DNA of 64,000 bases from Acetobacter farinalis (GCF_026240015.1 NZ_JAPIUX010000004.1:124001-188000); one strand, 5' to 3'; shown: positions 47,813 to 57,648, counted from the first letter of the stretch. Made by a program: numbers and translations. Notes: generated from the sequence alone by a model not told the origin.

Positions 47813-48433
47813 CTATTTTTGCGTCTGGTATTTTTCAGTCAGGCACCAGTTCAGGTGCGTGCGCACAGCAGGCCACTCGACCGCCGTCACGCTGTAAACG
47901 CAGGTGTCCCGCACGGTGCCATTGGCCAGACGCCGGTGACTGCGCAAAATGCCGTCCAGCTTTGCGCCCAGCCGCTCAATAGCCCTGCGGCTGCGCTGGT
48001 TGAGAAAATGCGTGCGAAATTCCACAGCCAGACAGTCCAGCGTTTCAAACGCACATGACAGCAGCAGCATTTTGGCTTCGGTGTTAAGCGCCGTTCTCTG
48101 CACACTGGCCGCATACCATGTGGAACCAATTTCCACGCGCGGGCCTGTGTGATCAATGCTCATGAACGCCGTCATGCCCACAATACGACGCTCCGGCAGG
48201 CTGAGCACCGTGTAAGGCAGCATGCTCCCGCTTTTCTGTAAGTCCAGACGGCGCGTGATCTCGTCCCGCATCTCATCAGGCCGGGGTACAGCCGTATACC
48301 AGAGCTTCCACGGCTCTCCATCCTGCACAGCCTCCCTCAGTCCCTCTTCATGGCTGAGGGAGAGGGGCACAAGCTGCACATGCTGGCCAGTCAGGCAGAG
48401 CGGGGCTTCAGGAAAAGAGTGTCTTTCCGTCAT
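47813..48433 (-). CDS. GNAT-family N-acetyltransferase (RimJ/RimL-like)
   Basis: The 206-residue protein has the fold and spacing of RimJ/RimL acetyltransferases. It opens LTGQHVQLVPLSLSHEEGL and has the central GMTAFMSIDHTGPRVEIGSTWY and the acetyl-CoA region LNTEAKMLLLSCAFETL...SRRAIERLGAKLDGILR. The substrate could be a protein N-terminus or a small amine. It starts 16 bases after the rpoH stop on the same strand and may be co-transcribed with it under heat stress. Confidence 0.88.
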   Translation of the reverse strand: MTERHSFPEAPLCLTGQHVQLVPLSLSHEEGLREAVQDGEPWKLWYTAVPRPDEMRDEITRRLDLQKSGSMLPYTVLSLPERRIVGMTAFMSIDHTGPRVEIGSTWYAASVQRTALNTEAKMLLLSCAFETLDCLAVEFRTHFLNQRSRRAIERLGAKLDGILRSHRRLANGTVRDTCVYSVTAVEWPAVRTHLNWCLTEKYQTQK

Positions 48434-48449
48434 CAGGTTTCAAGAGGGG

Positions 48450-49337
48450 TTAGCCCTCCTGAGCGGCTCCGCGACGGGCTTCAATTTCTTTCTTCATTGC
48501 GGCCTGCACTTTTTCAAACGCCCGCACTTCAATCTGCCGGACACGCTCGCGGGAAATCCCGTAATGATGTGCCAGATCTTCCAGTGTGGACGGTTCATCC
48601 GTCAGACGCCGTTCCGTAAAGATATGCCGCTCACGCTCATTCAGCGTGCTCATGGCGTTCGCAAGCAGAGCCTTGCGGCCGGACAGTTCCTCGCTTTCAG
48701 CGTAGGTTTCTTCCTGATTGATGTGATCATCCACCAACCGGTCCTGCCACTCGCTGTCCTGATCAGCCCGCATGGGGGCATTCAGGCTGTGGTCTGGTGC
48801 CGCCATGCGGCGGTTCATGCTCACCACATCCTGCTCGGACACACCGAGCGTGGTGGCAATCTTGTTCACCTGCTCCGGCTGAAGATCACCATCATCAATC
48901 GCCTGCATCTGCCCTTTCAGGCGGCGGAGATTAAAGAACAGCTTCTTCTGCGCGGCGGTAGTCCCCATCTTCACCAGAGACCAGCTATGCAGAATGTATT
49001 CCTGAATGGCGGCACGAATCCACCACATGGCGTAGGTGGCCAGACGGAAGCCCTTGTCCGGATCAAACCGGCGCACGGCCTGCATCATGCCGATATTGCC
49101 TTCACTGATCAGTTCATTAACCGGCAGACCATAGCCCCGGTAGCCCATGGCGATTTTGGCAACCAGCCGCAGGTGGGACGTCACTAGTGTGTGTGCGGCC
49201 TTTACATCCCCCTTGTCCTTCCACAAATGGGAAAGGCGGAGTTCTTCTTCCGGTGTGAGAATGGGGTATTTACGGATATCCTGAAGGTATCTTGAAAGAT
49301 TGTTTTCAGGACCAACATTAATGACAGATGCGACCAT
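48450..49337 (-). CDS. rpoH: RNA polymerase heat-shock sigma factor RpoH (sigma-32)
   Basis: The 295-residue protein has region 2 (SHLRLVAKIAMGYRGYGLP, LISEGNIGMMQAVRRFDP, TYAMWWIRAAIQEYI). The RpoH-box QKKLFFNLRRLK is diagnostic for sigma-32, and region 4 includes LEDLAHHYGISRERVRQIE. It directs transcription of chaperone and protease genes. It follows an RluD-like gene, a frequent alphaproteobacterial order, with 427 bp between them that should hold its promoter and any thermosensing leader. Confidence 0.96.
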   Translation of the reverse strand: MVASVINVGPENNLSRYLQDIRKYPILTPEEELRLSHLWKDKGDVKAAHTLVTSHLRLVAKIAMGYRGYGLPVNELISEGNIGMMQAVRRFDPDKGFRLATYAMWWIRAAIQEYILHSWSLVKMGTTAAQKKLFFNLRRLKGQMQAIDDGDLQPEQVNKIATTLGVSEQDVVSMNRRMAAPDHSLNAPMRADQDSEWQDRLVDDHINQEETYAESEELSGRKALLANAMSTLNERERHIFTERRLTDEPSTLEDLAHHYGISRERVRQIEVRAFEKVQAAMKKEIEARRGAAQEG

Positions 49338-49764
49338 TGACTGAGCACTCCTCTTAGCTGGAAAGCTCCCTGCAAGGCTTCAGGTTCCCTGGAAATCTGA
49401 AGCGCCCTGCACAGACTAGGCGAGTTTCCGACTAATAAGCGGATAAGATGTTTCTATCCTCTTCCTTCGCCCCCCGAATGAGCAGCACGAGGGAAGAGAC
49501 ATCCATGTCAGGCACCTTGGTCAGGGGCCTGATAAGGACGATGACGGTGCGCCGGAATCACTTTCCTGTCAAGAAAACCTCATAAATCCGCAGTCTGCTC
49601 AATGGATAGTGCGATAGCCCTGCCAAAACGCCCGGCAGACTCGCACTCAAACAGAAAGGCCCGGCACGGTCCCCCTGACGCACGGGGAATGGAAGAGTTC
49701 CCCTCCGGCGTGACAAAAAAATGCCCCGCTCATACCCGGCGCCCCACAACGCGTGGCCTTGCCT
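49338..49764. other. Spacer between the RluD-like gene and rpoH
   Basis: No credible coding sequence was seen. It should carry the leftward rpoH promoter and leader. I could not identify a convincing sigma-32 promoter or a named RNA element by eye. Confidence 0.4.
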
Positions 49765-50832
49765 TCAGAGCACCACGGCCTTTTCAGGATCAAGGCCCAA
49801 GGCCTCTCCCAGAGCCAGCATATCTTCCGGCATCGGGGCTTCAAACAGCATCTGCTCCCCTGTGCGCGGGTGTGTGAACCCGAGGCGGGCGGCATGGAGC
49901 GCCTGCCGAGGGAAATCCAGAGCCGCCGCCCGTGCTGAGGCGGAAAGCCCCTTGGCTGCGGCGGGAATACGCCGCAGATAAACCGGGTCCCCCACCAGAG
50001 GGTGCCCGTTGGCTGAGAAATGCACACGGATCTGGTGCGTCCGGCCCGTGGCCAGACGGCACTGCACGAGAGCCGCCCCCATATCAAACGCCTGAAGGAT
50101 ACGGTAGCGGGTGAGTGCCCATTTGCCCCCATGGGTGACAATGGCCATGCGCTTGCGGTCCCGCTTGTCCCGCCCGATATCCCCTTCATACTCACCTTCG
50201 CCCGGCTGCGGGCAGCCCCAGCAGAAGGCCAGATAGGCGCGATCTATGCGCCGGGCCGCAAAATCCGCCGAGAGCGCCAGATGCGCCTGCTCCGTCTTGG
50301 CCACCACCATCAGGCCGGACGTATCCTTGTCCAGCCGGTGCACAATGCCGGGCCGCCGCTCGCCCCCAATGCCTTTCAGGCTCTCCCCGCAATGGGCAAT
50401 CAGGCCATTGACCAGTGTTCCGGTCTCATTCCCCGGTGCGGGATGGACCACAAGACCTGCGGGCTTGTTGAGAACAATCAGGTCCGCATCTTCATACAAT
50501 ACATCAAACGCCACACGCTCCCCCTCCGGCACGGCGGGCGTGGCGGCGGGAATGCGCAGGGTGTAGATCTGCCCTGCCTTTACGGTATCGGCTGGTTCCA
50601 GAACCGGCACACCGCCGCAGGTCAGATGGCCTTCTTCAATCAGCGCCTTGACGCGCGAACGGGAAAGAGTGCCGGACTGCGCGGAAACAAACCGGTCCAC
50701 CCGGTCTCCCCCATGCTCCTCTGCCGCCGTGAAATGCAGGGACACACCATCGGTGCTCCCGCTGCTCCCGGAGGCTGGGGAAGCAGAGCCTGAAAAAGCG
50801 GAGTCTGGCTGGGGGGTGCCGGTTTGCGTCAA
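49765..50832 (-). CDS. RluA/RluD-family 23S rRNA pseudouridine synthase
   Basis: I chose the TTG at 50832, about ten bases after AAGGAAG, giving 355 residues; an ATG at 50934 would add 34. An S4-like N-terminal domain (RVDRFVSAQSGTLSRSRVKALIEEGHL) precedes the catalytic domain. That domain has VLYEDADLIVLNKPAGLVVHP and the catalytic Asp in GIVHRLDKDTSGLMVVAK. RTHQIRVHF is also present. RluD-type enzymes modify helix 69 of 23S rRNA, but RluC-type action cannot be excluded. It is divergent from the FecCD-type permease. Confidence 0.9.
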   Translation of the reverse strand: MTQTGTPQPDSAFSGSASPASGSSGSTDGVSLHFTAAEEHGGDRVDRFVSAQSGTLSRSRVKALIEEGHLTCGGVPVLEPADTVKAGQIYTLRIPAATPAVPEGERVAFDVLYEDADLIVLNKPAGLVVHPAPGNETGTLVNGLIAHCGESLKGIGGERRPGIVHRLDKDTSGLMVVAKTEQAHLALSADFAARRIDRAYLAFCWGCPQPGEGEYEGDIGRDKRDRKRMAIVTHGGKWALTRYRILQAFDMGAALVQCRLATGRTHQIRVHFSANGHPLVGDPVYLRRIPAAAKGLSASARAAALDFPRQALHAARLGFTHPRTGEQMLFEAPMPEDMLALGEALGLDPEKAVVL

Positions 50833-51053
50833 AACTGTTCCACTTCCTTCAGGCGGGGCAAAAAGCGAGAGCACAAAGCCTTTTATCCCCCACGGCGTCA
50901 AGAACAGGCCACACCGCAGCCCCAAGTGCCGCATGTGGTTTTATCATAAGGCAACGGGTGCTAGGCAGGAGATCAGCCTTTGAAACAGTTTTCACGCGCC
51001 CCCGTTTCATGCGCCCCGGCATGACGGGGCAGATGCCGGACCAACACCCACTC

Positions 51054-52142
51054 ATGACACGCCCCAGCCTTTCCAGCCCAGCCCAGCCCTCCGCCACGGC
51101 ATCCCTGAGAGAGATCAGAGCGGCCTATCAGGCGCTTCTGGCCCGGCGGATGGGTGTTCTGGCGCTGCTTGGCGGGGCAATCCTGCTGTCTGTGCTGCTG
51201 GATTTCTCTCTGGGCCCGGCAGGGCTTTCCCCCGCCCAACTGCTGCACACGCTGCTGCACCCCGCCGCCGTGCCGGACAGCGAGCGGATTATCGTCTGGC
51301 AGATCCGCCTGCCTTATGCGCTGATGGCAGTCTGTGTCGGGGCGGCGCTCGGGCTTTCCGGCGCGGAAATGCAGACCATTCTGGCAAACCCGCTGGCCAG
51401 CCCGTTCACGCTCGGGGTTTCCGCCGCCGCGGCGTTCGGGGCCTCGCTCGCCCTTGTTCTGGGGCTGCATCTGCCCGGCCTGCCAGACACGTGGGTGATT
51501 GCGGATAATGCGTTTGTCTGCGCTGTTGGCTCGGTTTTTCTGCTCGATCTGGTCGGGCACCTGCGCCAGGCCAGTACAAGCACCGTGGTGCTGTTCGGCA
51601 TTGCTCTGGTGTTTACATTTCAGGCGCTCGTCTCGCTCATGCAGTTCATGGCGAGTGAGGATACGTTGCAGGATCTGGTCTTCTGGACCATGGGCAGCCT
51701 GACCCGCACAACATGGCCCAAGGTGGCCCTGCTGGCGGCTCTTGGGGCGGTGGTGGCTCCCTTCTCTTTCCGTGCCGCGTGGAGCCTGACAACCCTGCGC
51801 ATGGGGGAAGAACGGGCCGCCAGTCTGGGTGTGAACGTGCCCCGTGTGCGGCGGGCGGCCCTGCTGCGCATCAGCCTGCTTTCCGCCCTCGCGGTCTCGT
51901 TTGTCGGCGTGATCGGGTTTGTGGGGCTGGTGGCCCCGCATATTGCCCGCCGGCTGCTGGGGGAAGATCACCGGTTTTATCTCCCCGGCAGCATGCTGGC
52001 CGGGGCGCTGATCCTCTCCCTGTCCTCTGTCACCGCGCGCATGATGATCCCCGGCGTGATTATTCCAACCGGCATTGTCACCGCGCTGGTTGGTATTCCG
52101 TTTTTTCTGAGCATCGTGCTGCGGCAGCGGGGCCTGTCATGA
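51054..52142 (+). CDS. FecCD-family ABC transporter permease
   Basis: From ATG 51054 the protein has 362 residues and about nine to ten membrane spans. Signatures are WQIRLPYALMAVCVGAALGLSGAEMQ and NPLASPFTLGVSAAAAFGA, then a C-terminal block IGFVGLVAPHIARRLLGEDHR that contacts the ATPase. The family imports ferric siderophores, haem or cobalamin. Upstream in-frame starts at 51021 and 50958 exist. The stop overlaps the ATPase start (ATGA). No substrate-binding protein gene is adjacent, which is unusual for such importers. Confidence 0.9.
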   Translation: MTRPSLSSPAQPSATASLREIRAAYQALLARRMGVLALLGGAILLSVLLDFSLGPAGLSPAQLLHTLLHPAAVPDSERIIVWQIRLPYALMAVCVGAALGLSGAEMQTILANPLASPFTLGVSAAAAFGASLALVLGLHLPGLPDTWVIADNAFVCAVGSVFLLDLVGHLRQASTSTVVLFGIALVFTFQALVSLMQFMASEDTLQDLVFWTMGSLTRTTWPKVALLAALGAVVAPFSFRAAWSLTTLRMGEERAASLGVNVPRVRRAALLRISLLSALAVSFVGVIGFVGLVAPHIARRLLGEDHRFYLPGSMLAGALILSLSSVTARMMIPGVIIPTGIVTALVGIPFFLSIVLRQRGLS

Positions 52143-52969
52143 CACACCCCTTCATGACACAGCCCTCCCCTTCCCTCGTTCCACACGCCGGGCTGCGTGC
52201 GGCGCATGTCTCGGTCCGGTATGGCCGGCGCGCTGTGCTGCATGATGTCACCGCTGGCCCCTTCGCTCCCGGCACGGTCTGTGCCCTGCTGGGGCCGAAC
52301 GGCAGCGGGAAGTCCACCCTTCTGCGCGCCATTGCCGGGCTTGTGCCCTCCTCAGCCCATGTCACGCTGAATGGGGAAGACCTGTCCCGCATGAGCCTGC
52401 CAGACCGCACGCGGCGCTGCCTGTATCTGCCACAGGCGCTGCCTGCCGCCGTGCAACTGCCCGTGCTGGAAGCCCTGATGGCGGCGCGCCAGACTGTCAG
52501 AACTCCCCTCCCCTCCGCTCCTGCGGAAGAGGATGCCATTCAGGCGGCACTGGAGAGCCTCAGCCTGTTCGGCATTCCGCATCTGGCCATGCAGGCCATG
52601 GATGAACTCTCCGGGGGGCAGAGGCAACTGGTTGGGCTGGCGCAGGCCCTGAGCCGCAAACCCAAAGCCCTGCTGCTGGATGAACCGCTCAGCGCGCTGG
52701 ACCTGCACCACCAGTTTGCCGTGATGGATATTCTGCGCCGGGAAACAGCCGCGCATCAGCTTGTTACGGTGCTGGTGCTGCATGACCTGAACAGCGCCCT
52801 GAACCTGACGGACCATGTCACCGTTCTGCACGAAGGGCGCATTACAGCCTCCGGGCCGCCCGCTGCTGTGCTGACACCGGAGCTGCTGCGCGAGACCTAC
52901 CGCGTTCGCGCCCGGGTGGACACCGGCGCGGATGGCCGGAAATTTGTCAGTGTGGAGGGCATTGCCTGA
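52139..52969 (+). CDS. ABC transporter ATP-binding protein, FecE/FhuC-type
   Basis: The 276-residue ATPase has Walker A GPNGSGKST, Q-loop LPQALP, signature LSGGQRQL, Walker B ALLLDEPLSALD and the H-loop VLHDLN. It couples ATP hydrolysis to the FecCD-type permease encoded directly upstream, with a four-base overlap. It ends 26 bases before the convergent SelO gene. The ligand is probably an iron complex by family, but cobalamin-type importers share this architecture. Confidence 0.92.
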   Translation: MTHPFMTQPSPSLVPHAGLRAAHVSVRYGRRAVLHDVTAGPFAPGTVCALLGPNGSGKSTLLRAIAGLVPSSAHVTLNGEDLSRMSLPDRTRRCLYLPQALPAAVQLPVLEALMAARQTVRTPLPSAPAEEDAIQAALESLSLFGIPHLAMQAMDELSGGQRQLVGLAQALSRKPKALLLDEPLSALDLHHQFAVMDILRRETAAHQLVTVLVLHDLNSALNLTDHVTVLHEGRITASGPPAAVLTPELLRETYRVRARVDTGADGRKFVSVEGIA

Positions 52970-52995
52970 ACCGGACTCTCAGGCTGCCGCTGCCC

Positions 52996-54459
52996 TCACG
53001 TCCCGCAAAATGTATGGCGCACACGCTCGCCGGGCTCTGCCGGGCGGGCAAAGGCGTCTCTTCCCGGCTGATCGTCATACGGGCGGGTGCAGACTTCAAG
53101 CAACGTTTCGAACTGTGTGAAATCCTCCTGCTCCACCGCCGCCCTGATCATGGCCTCCACCAGATGATTACGGGGGATGAAGGCCGGATTGACCCGCTTC
53201 ATGGCGGCGGCACGGACCGGGGCAGGCTCCGGCACCTCCTGCGCCAGCCGCTGCCGCCAGCGCGCGCACCACGCGCCAAACGGGGCGAGGTCATCTGGCA
53301 CAGTCTCTCCGCTGATAGCTTCTGCCGTGCTCAGGGCACGGAAGGTCTGCGTGAAATCCGCCTGCTCGGCCTGCATGGTCTCCAGCAGGCTGCCCAGCAG
53401 GGCGGCATCTTCCGGCTGCGCCGCCTTTAGCCCGACTTTCGCCCGCAAACCGGCCAGATAAGCCGCCTGAAAGCGGCTTTCAAAGGCGGCCAGAGCCTGC
53501 TGGGCAACCGCAATGGCCTGCTCTTCCTCTTCCGCCAGCAGGGGCAGGAGGGCTTCCGCCAGACGTGTCAGATTCCACAGCGCCATGCTGGGCTGGTTGC
53601 CATAGGCATAGCGGCCCCGTTCATCAATAAAGCTGAAGACCGTCGCCGGGTCATACTGCTCCATGAAGGCACAGGGACCGTAATCTATCGTCTCGCCGGA
53701 AATGGCCATGTTATCCGTGTTCATGACACCATGGATGAAGCCCTTCAGCATCCACTGCGCGACAAGCTCCGCCTGCGCGGCAATCACGCTTTCCAGCAGG
53801 GCGAGATAGGGGGCATCGGCCCCCGCCGCCTGCGGGTAATGCCGCGCAATGGCGTAATCCGCCAGCAGACGAAGGCCCGCCCTGTCCTGCCGGGCGGCAA
53901 AGAACTGAAAGGTGCCCACCCTGATATGGCTGGACGCCACACGCGTCAGCACCGCGCCGGGCAATGCGGCCTCCCGCATGACCGTCTCACCGGTCAGCAC
54001 AGCCGCCAGCGCGCGCGTGGTCGGCACACCCAGGGCCGCCATCGCCTCACTCAGCACATATTCCCGCAGCACCGGCCCCAGCGCCGCACGCCCGTCCCCC
54101 CTGCGGGAAAACGCGGTCCGGCCGGACCCTTTGAGCTGGATCTCCCGCACGGCGCCGCTGGCGTCCGTCACATCCCCCAGCAGCAACGCCCTGCCGTCCC
54201 CCAGTTGCGGCACGAACTGCCCGAACTGGTGCCCCGCATAGGCCAGCGCCAGAGGCTGCACACCCGGCGGCATATAGCTGCCGGAGAGCATGGCCACCCC
54301 CTCCGGCCCGGAAAGCCACGCCGGGTCCAGCCCCAGGGCTTTCGCCAGCGGGACATTCAGCTTGACCAGACGCGGCGCAGCAACGGGCGTGAGGGCCGCA
54401 GAGGCGTAAAAATGCTCCGGCAACTGGCTGTAGGTTTGCCGCAGGGAAAAGGAGGTCAT
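52996..54459 (-). CDS. selO: SelO family protein AMPylase
   Basis: The start at ATG 54459, with AAGGG seven bases upstream, gives 487 residues. SelO signatures are YAGHQFGQFVPQLGDGRALL, LKGSGRTAFSRRGDGRAALG, EYVLSEAMAALGVPTTRAL and the pseudokinase core MNTDNMAISGETIDYGPC. The protein ends FCGT, the usual redox Cys position. SelO transfers AMP to protein hydroxyls and affects oxidative-stress responses. It is divergent from ilvE. Confidence 0.95.
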   Translation of the reverse strand: MTSFSLRQTYSQLPEHFYASAALTPVAAPRLVKLNVPLAKALGLDPAWLSGPEGVAMLSGSYMPPGVQPLALAYAGHQFGQFVPQLGDGRALLLGDVTDASGAVREIQLKGSGRTAFSRRGDGRAALGPVLREYVLSEAMAALGVPTTRALAAVLTGETVMREAALPGAVLTRVASSHIRVGTFQFFAARQDRAGLRLLADYAIARHYPQAAGADAPYLALLESVIAAQAELVAQWMLKGFIHGVMNTDNMAISGETIDYGPCAFMEQYDPATVFSFIDERGRYAYGNQPSMALWNLTRLAEALLPLLAEEEEQAIAVAQQALAAFESRFQAAYLAGLRAKVGLKAAQPEDAALLGSLLETMQAEQADFTQTFRALSTAEAISGETVPDDLAPFGAWCARWRQRLAQEVPEPAPVRAAAMKRVNPAFIPRNHLVEAMIRAAVEQEDFTQFETLLEVCTRPYDDQPGRDAFARPAEPGERVRHTFCGT

Positions 54460-54672
54460 GCACAGGCCCTTACTCATGATCACAGCCGGGAGAAAACTGC
54501 GGTGCTGGCGGAAAAAGCGCAGCCAGACCGCCTGAGTATGGCTGATATGGGGACGAAGGCCCTCCTCTGGCAACACACTTCTGATCATGTTACTTAACAC
54601 CTGCATCGAAATGACCCCCGTCGATGCCACCCCCAAAACACTGCACAGCAGGCCGCGGAGACGCCACACCTC

Positions 54673-55770
54673 ATGAGCACCTCGACCCAGACCACCTTCC
54701 AGATCACGCCAAAAGCCGATGCGGCCTCTCCGGCCGAGCGGGCCGCCCTGCTCGCCAACCCCGGTTTTGGCCGCGTCTTTTCCGAACATATGGCCGTGGT
54801 GACCTACACGGAAGGTAAAGGCTGGCACACTCCGCAAATTCTCCCGCGCCAGCCGCTCACGCTGGACCCGGCAGCCTCTGTGCTGCACTACGCGCAGGAA
54901 ATTTTTGAAGGCATGAAGGCCTATCGCGCTCCCGATGGCAGCGCCCTGCTGTTCCGCCCGGACGCAAATGCCCGCCGCTTCCGCCTCTCTGCCGAGCGCA
55001 TGGCCATGGCACAGGTGCCGGAAGAGCTGTTTCTGGATGCTGTGACGCAGCTCGTGAAAATTGACAAAGACTGGATTCCGGCCGCCGATGTCGGCACGCT
55101 GTATCTGCGCCCCTTCATGATCGCCACGGAAGCGGCTCTGGGCGTAAAGCCTTCTGCTGAATTCAAGTTTCTGGTGATTGCCTGCGCCGCAGGGGAATAT
55201 TTCTCCCAAGACGCCGGCCCGGTGAGCGTGTGGGTTGAGGAACGCACCGTGCGCGCCTCCCGCGGTGGCACGGGGGAAGCCAAATGCGGTGGGAACTACG
55301 CCGGGAGCCTTACGGCACAGATGGAAGCCAAGGCCAATGGCTGCCATCAGGTGCTGTTCCTTGATGCTGTGGAGCGCAAGTGGATTGAGGAAATGGGCGG
55401 CATGAACATCGTGATGGTGTTTGATGACGGCAGCATCCTCACCCCCCCGCTGGAAGGCACCATCCTGCGCGGCATTACCCGGGATTCCCTGCTGACACTG
55501 GCGCGGGACAAAGGCCTGACGGTTCGTGAAGAACCCTATGCCATTGACCAGCTTTATGCCGATGCAAAATCCGGCCGCCTGAAAGAAATCTTCGCCTGCG
55601 GGACGGCGGCTGTCGTCACCCCGATCGGCACGCTGAAAAGCGCTGAAGGCACCTGCGTGATCAACAACGGGGTAACGGGCGAAGTCACAACCGCCCTGCG
55701 CAAGGCCCTGTGTGATATCCAGTATGGCAAAGCCGATGATACACATGGCTGGGTAAAGCGCGTTTCCTGA
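54673..55770 (+). CDS. ilvE: Branched-chain amino acid aminotransferase
   Basis: The 365-residue fold-type IV PLP enzyme belongs to the longer BCAT subgroup, with LHYAQEIFEGMKAYR, the PLP Lys in GEAKCGGNYAGSL and IEEMGGMNIVMVF. FACGTAAVVTPIG is also present. It interconverts branched-chain keto acids with leucine, isoleucine and valine. It stands alone with a rho-independent terminator 33 bases after its stop. Confidence 0.95.
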   Translation: MSTSTQTTFQITPKADAASPAERAALLANPGFGRVFSEHMAVVTYTEGKGWHTPQILPRQPLTLDPAASVLHYAQEIFEGMKAYRAPDGSALLFRPDANARRFRLSAERMAMAQVPEELFLDAVTQLVKIDKDWIPAADVGTLYLRPFMIATEAALGVKPSAEFKFLVIACAAGEYFSQDAGPVSVWVEERTVRASRGGTGEAKCGGNYAGSLTAQMEAKANGCHQVLFLDAVERKWIEEMGGMNIVMVFDDGSILTPPLEGTILRGITRDSLLTLARDKGLTVREEPYAIDQLYADAKSGRLKEIFACGTAAVVTPIGTLKSAEGTCVINNGVTGEVTTALRKALCDIQYGKADDTHGWVKRVS

Positions 55771-55803
55771 TTTCTCCTGACCATTCAGGATACTGTCTTG
55801 AGT

Positions 55804-55839
55804 CCCGCCCGGCATGGTTGTCCGGGCGGGATTTTTTAT
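55804..55839 (+). terminator. Rho-independent terminator of ilvE
   Basis: CCCGCCCGG and CCGGGCGGG arms with a 9-nt loop are followed by ATTTTTTAT. Confidence 0.9.
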
Positions 55840-55880
55840 GCGCGCCGCAACAGGTGAGGAATATTTTTCAGGAGCCGCAC

Positions 55881-56258
55881 ATGCCTCAGCAAGCGGACAT
55901 TCTCACTCCCGTCCAGAAACAACTGGAAGCCTACAATGCGCGTGATATAGACGCCTTCATGGCCTGGTGGGCAGAAGACTGCCAGTATTACGCCTTTCCA
56001 TCGACAGTGCTTGCGTCCGGCGCAGCGGAAATCCGTGAACGCCATATCCAGCGCTTCATGGAACCGGATCTTTTTGGAGAGCTTCTCTCACGGTTTGCTC
56101 TCGACAACATCGTGGTTGATCATGAACGCGTGCAGCGGACTTTTCCTGAAGGACCGGGTGAAATAGATGTCCTGTGCATTTACGAAGTTCAGAACGGCAA
56201 GATTGCCAAGGCATGGTTCAAGGTTGGAGAACGCCGCCTGCACAGCCCCGGACTATAG
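55881..56258 (+). CDS. NTF2-like (SnoaL/DUF4440-type) small protein
   Basis: The ATG at 55881, with AGGAG seven bases upstream, gives 125 residues. The pattern VQKQLEAYNARDIDAFMAWW...IRERHIQRF and the closing QNGKIAKAWF match nuclear-transport-factor-2-like proteins, a cone-shaped fold used by isomerases, dehydratases and binding proteins. No catalytic role can be assigned. It lies between ilvE and a glycosyltransferase gene. Confidence 0.82.
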   Translation: MPQQADILTPVQKQLEAYNARDIDAFMAWWAEDCQYYAFPSTVLASGAAEIRERHIQRFMEPDLFGELLSRFALDNIVVDHERVQRTFPEGPGEIDVLCIYEVQNGKIAKAWFKVGERRLHSPGL

Positions 56259-56391
56259 CGCGCATCATCACACCCCTTACCGCCCTCTTATCATCCCTTC
56301 CACCCCTCTCTCCAACATTCAATAGATCCTCAATCTTTTTCAAATAAAGTTTCCCTGAAACAGGTTTTAAACACCAGAGAATGAAGCGCGC

Positions 56392-57648
56392 ATGACAGTT
56401 GTCATCATGACAGTCGGAACCGAGGGAGATATCCGCCCCCATATTGCTCTGGGTGCCGGGCTGGCAGCACGCGGCCATTCCGTCAGGCTGGCGGCAGACC
56501 CCGGATTTGCGCCCGCCATTACACAGGCGGGACTGGAATTTGCGCCTCTGACGGCGGATTTTGCAGGCATGATGCGCAGACACCCTCAGGCGCTGGATGG
56601 GCGCAGCGGGGCCGCCGTGGCACGCGTGGTGGTGGAAGAAACGCGGCGAATGGCACAGCACTGGCCTGAAGAAGGCATGGCTGCGGCAAAAAATGCCACA
56701 CTGCTGATCGGCTCAGGCAATGTCACGCTGCTGGCCGCCAGTCTGGCGGAACGCGCCGGAGTGCCTTTTATACAGACACAGTTGCAACCGCTGGAAGCCA
56801 GCCGGGCGCTGCCGCCTGTCTGGTTCCGGCCGCACTCCCTGCCGGGCTCCATGAACCTCATGCTGCACCACGCCCTGCGGCAAACGGCATGGCTGCTCAC
56901 CCGCTCCATTGCAAATAACGTAAGGGAAAAGCTTCATCTTTCCCCTTATGGTCTGCGCGGCCCGTGGCATGACCAGCGGGCAAAAGGGACGCATATCCTG
57001 TACGGATTCAGCCAGCATGTTGTGCCCCGCCAGCCCGAGTGGCCGGAACGGATTGCCATGCCGGGTTATTTCATTGCCCCCACCCCTACCGCGTGGCAGC
57101 CCCCGCCGGACCTCGAGGCTTTTTTGAAAGCGGGAGAAAAACCGGTCTATATCGGCTTTGGCAGCATGCTGAGCAGCGAAGCCGCACGGCTTGCCAGCAT
57201 GGTGCAGGAGGCCGTGCAGAGAAGTGGCCTGAGGGCTGTTGTCGGCAGCGGGTGGTCCGGGCTGAAGCGGTTTCTGGACAACACGCCGGACCTGCATGTG
57301 GTGGACAGTATTCCGCATGAATGGCTGTTCCAGCGGGTGCGTCTGGCTGTGCATCATTGCGGGGCGGGCACCGCCGCCGCCGCCGTGCGGGCCGGCATAC
57401 CCACCGTGCCAGTTCCTTTTGTGGGAGACCAGTTTTTCTGGGGCTGGCAGTTGGGCCGCATTGGTGTTGCCACGCCCGCGCAGGCTATCCGCACCATGTC
57501 CGCCAGCACGCTGGCTGAAGCCTTGCGGCAGGCAACGCACCCGGCCATGGTTCAGGCCGCAGCCCGCCTTGGCCAGCAGGTGCGCGCGGAAGATGGCGTG
57601 GCACGCGCCATCAAACAGATGGCGGACTGGCGGCTGCTTGAGCCGTAA
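56392..57648 (+). CDS. GT1 (UGT/MGT-like) glycosyltransferase
   Basis: This 418-residue GT-B enzyme has an N-terminal acceptor domain starting MTVVIMTVGTEGDIRPHIALG and an NDP-sugar domain with KPVYIGFGSML, VVDSIPHEWLFQRVRLAVHHCGAGT and VPVPFVGDQFFWG. It resembles sterol/lipid glucosyltransferases and macrolide glycosyltransferases. Its last 38 bases overlap the 3' end of the convergent NRPS gene. A tempting idea is that it glycosylates the NRPS product or a lipid acceptor, but only proximity supports this, and the two genes do not share a transcript. Confidence 0.88.
   Translation: MTVVIMTVGTEGDIRPHIALGAGLAARGHSVRLAADPGFAPAITQAGLEFAPLTADFAGMMRRHPQALDGRSGAAVARVVVEETRRMAQHWPEEGMAAAKNATLLIGSGNVTLLAASLAERAGVPFIQTQLQPLEASRALPPVWFRPHSLPGSMNLMLHHALRQTAWLLTRSIANNVREKLHLSPYGLRGPWHDQRAKGTHILYGFSQHVVPRQPEWPERIAMPGYFIAPTPTAWQPPPDLEAFLKAGEKPVYIGFGSMLSSEAARLASMVQEAVQRSGLRAVVGSGWSGLKRFLDNTPDLHVVDSIPHEWLFQRVRLAVHHCGAGTAAAAVRAGIPTVPVPFVGDQFFWGWQLGRIGVATPAQAIRTMSASTLAEALRQATHPAMVQAAARLGQQVRAEDGVARAIKQMADWRLLEP

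Noticed and set aside
54460..55815. Very long leftward open frame continuous with SelO, up to 939 codons
   Set aside because: The extension runs antisense to ilvE, which is unmistakable on the + strand. SelO homology begins at the ATG at 54459 with a good ribosome-binding site. The open antisense frame is a codon-bias effect of high GC.
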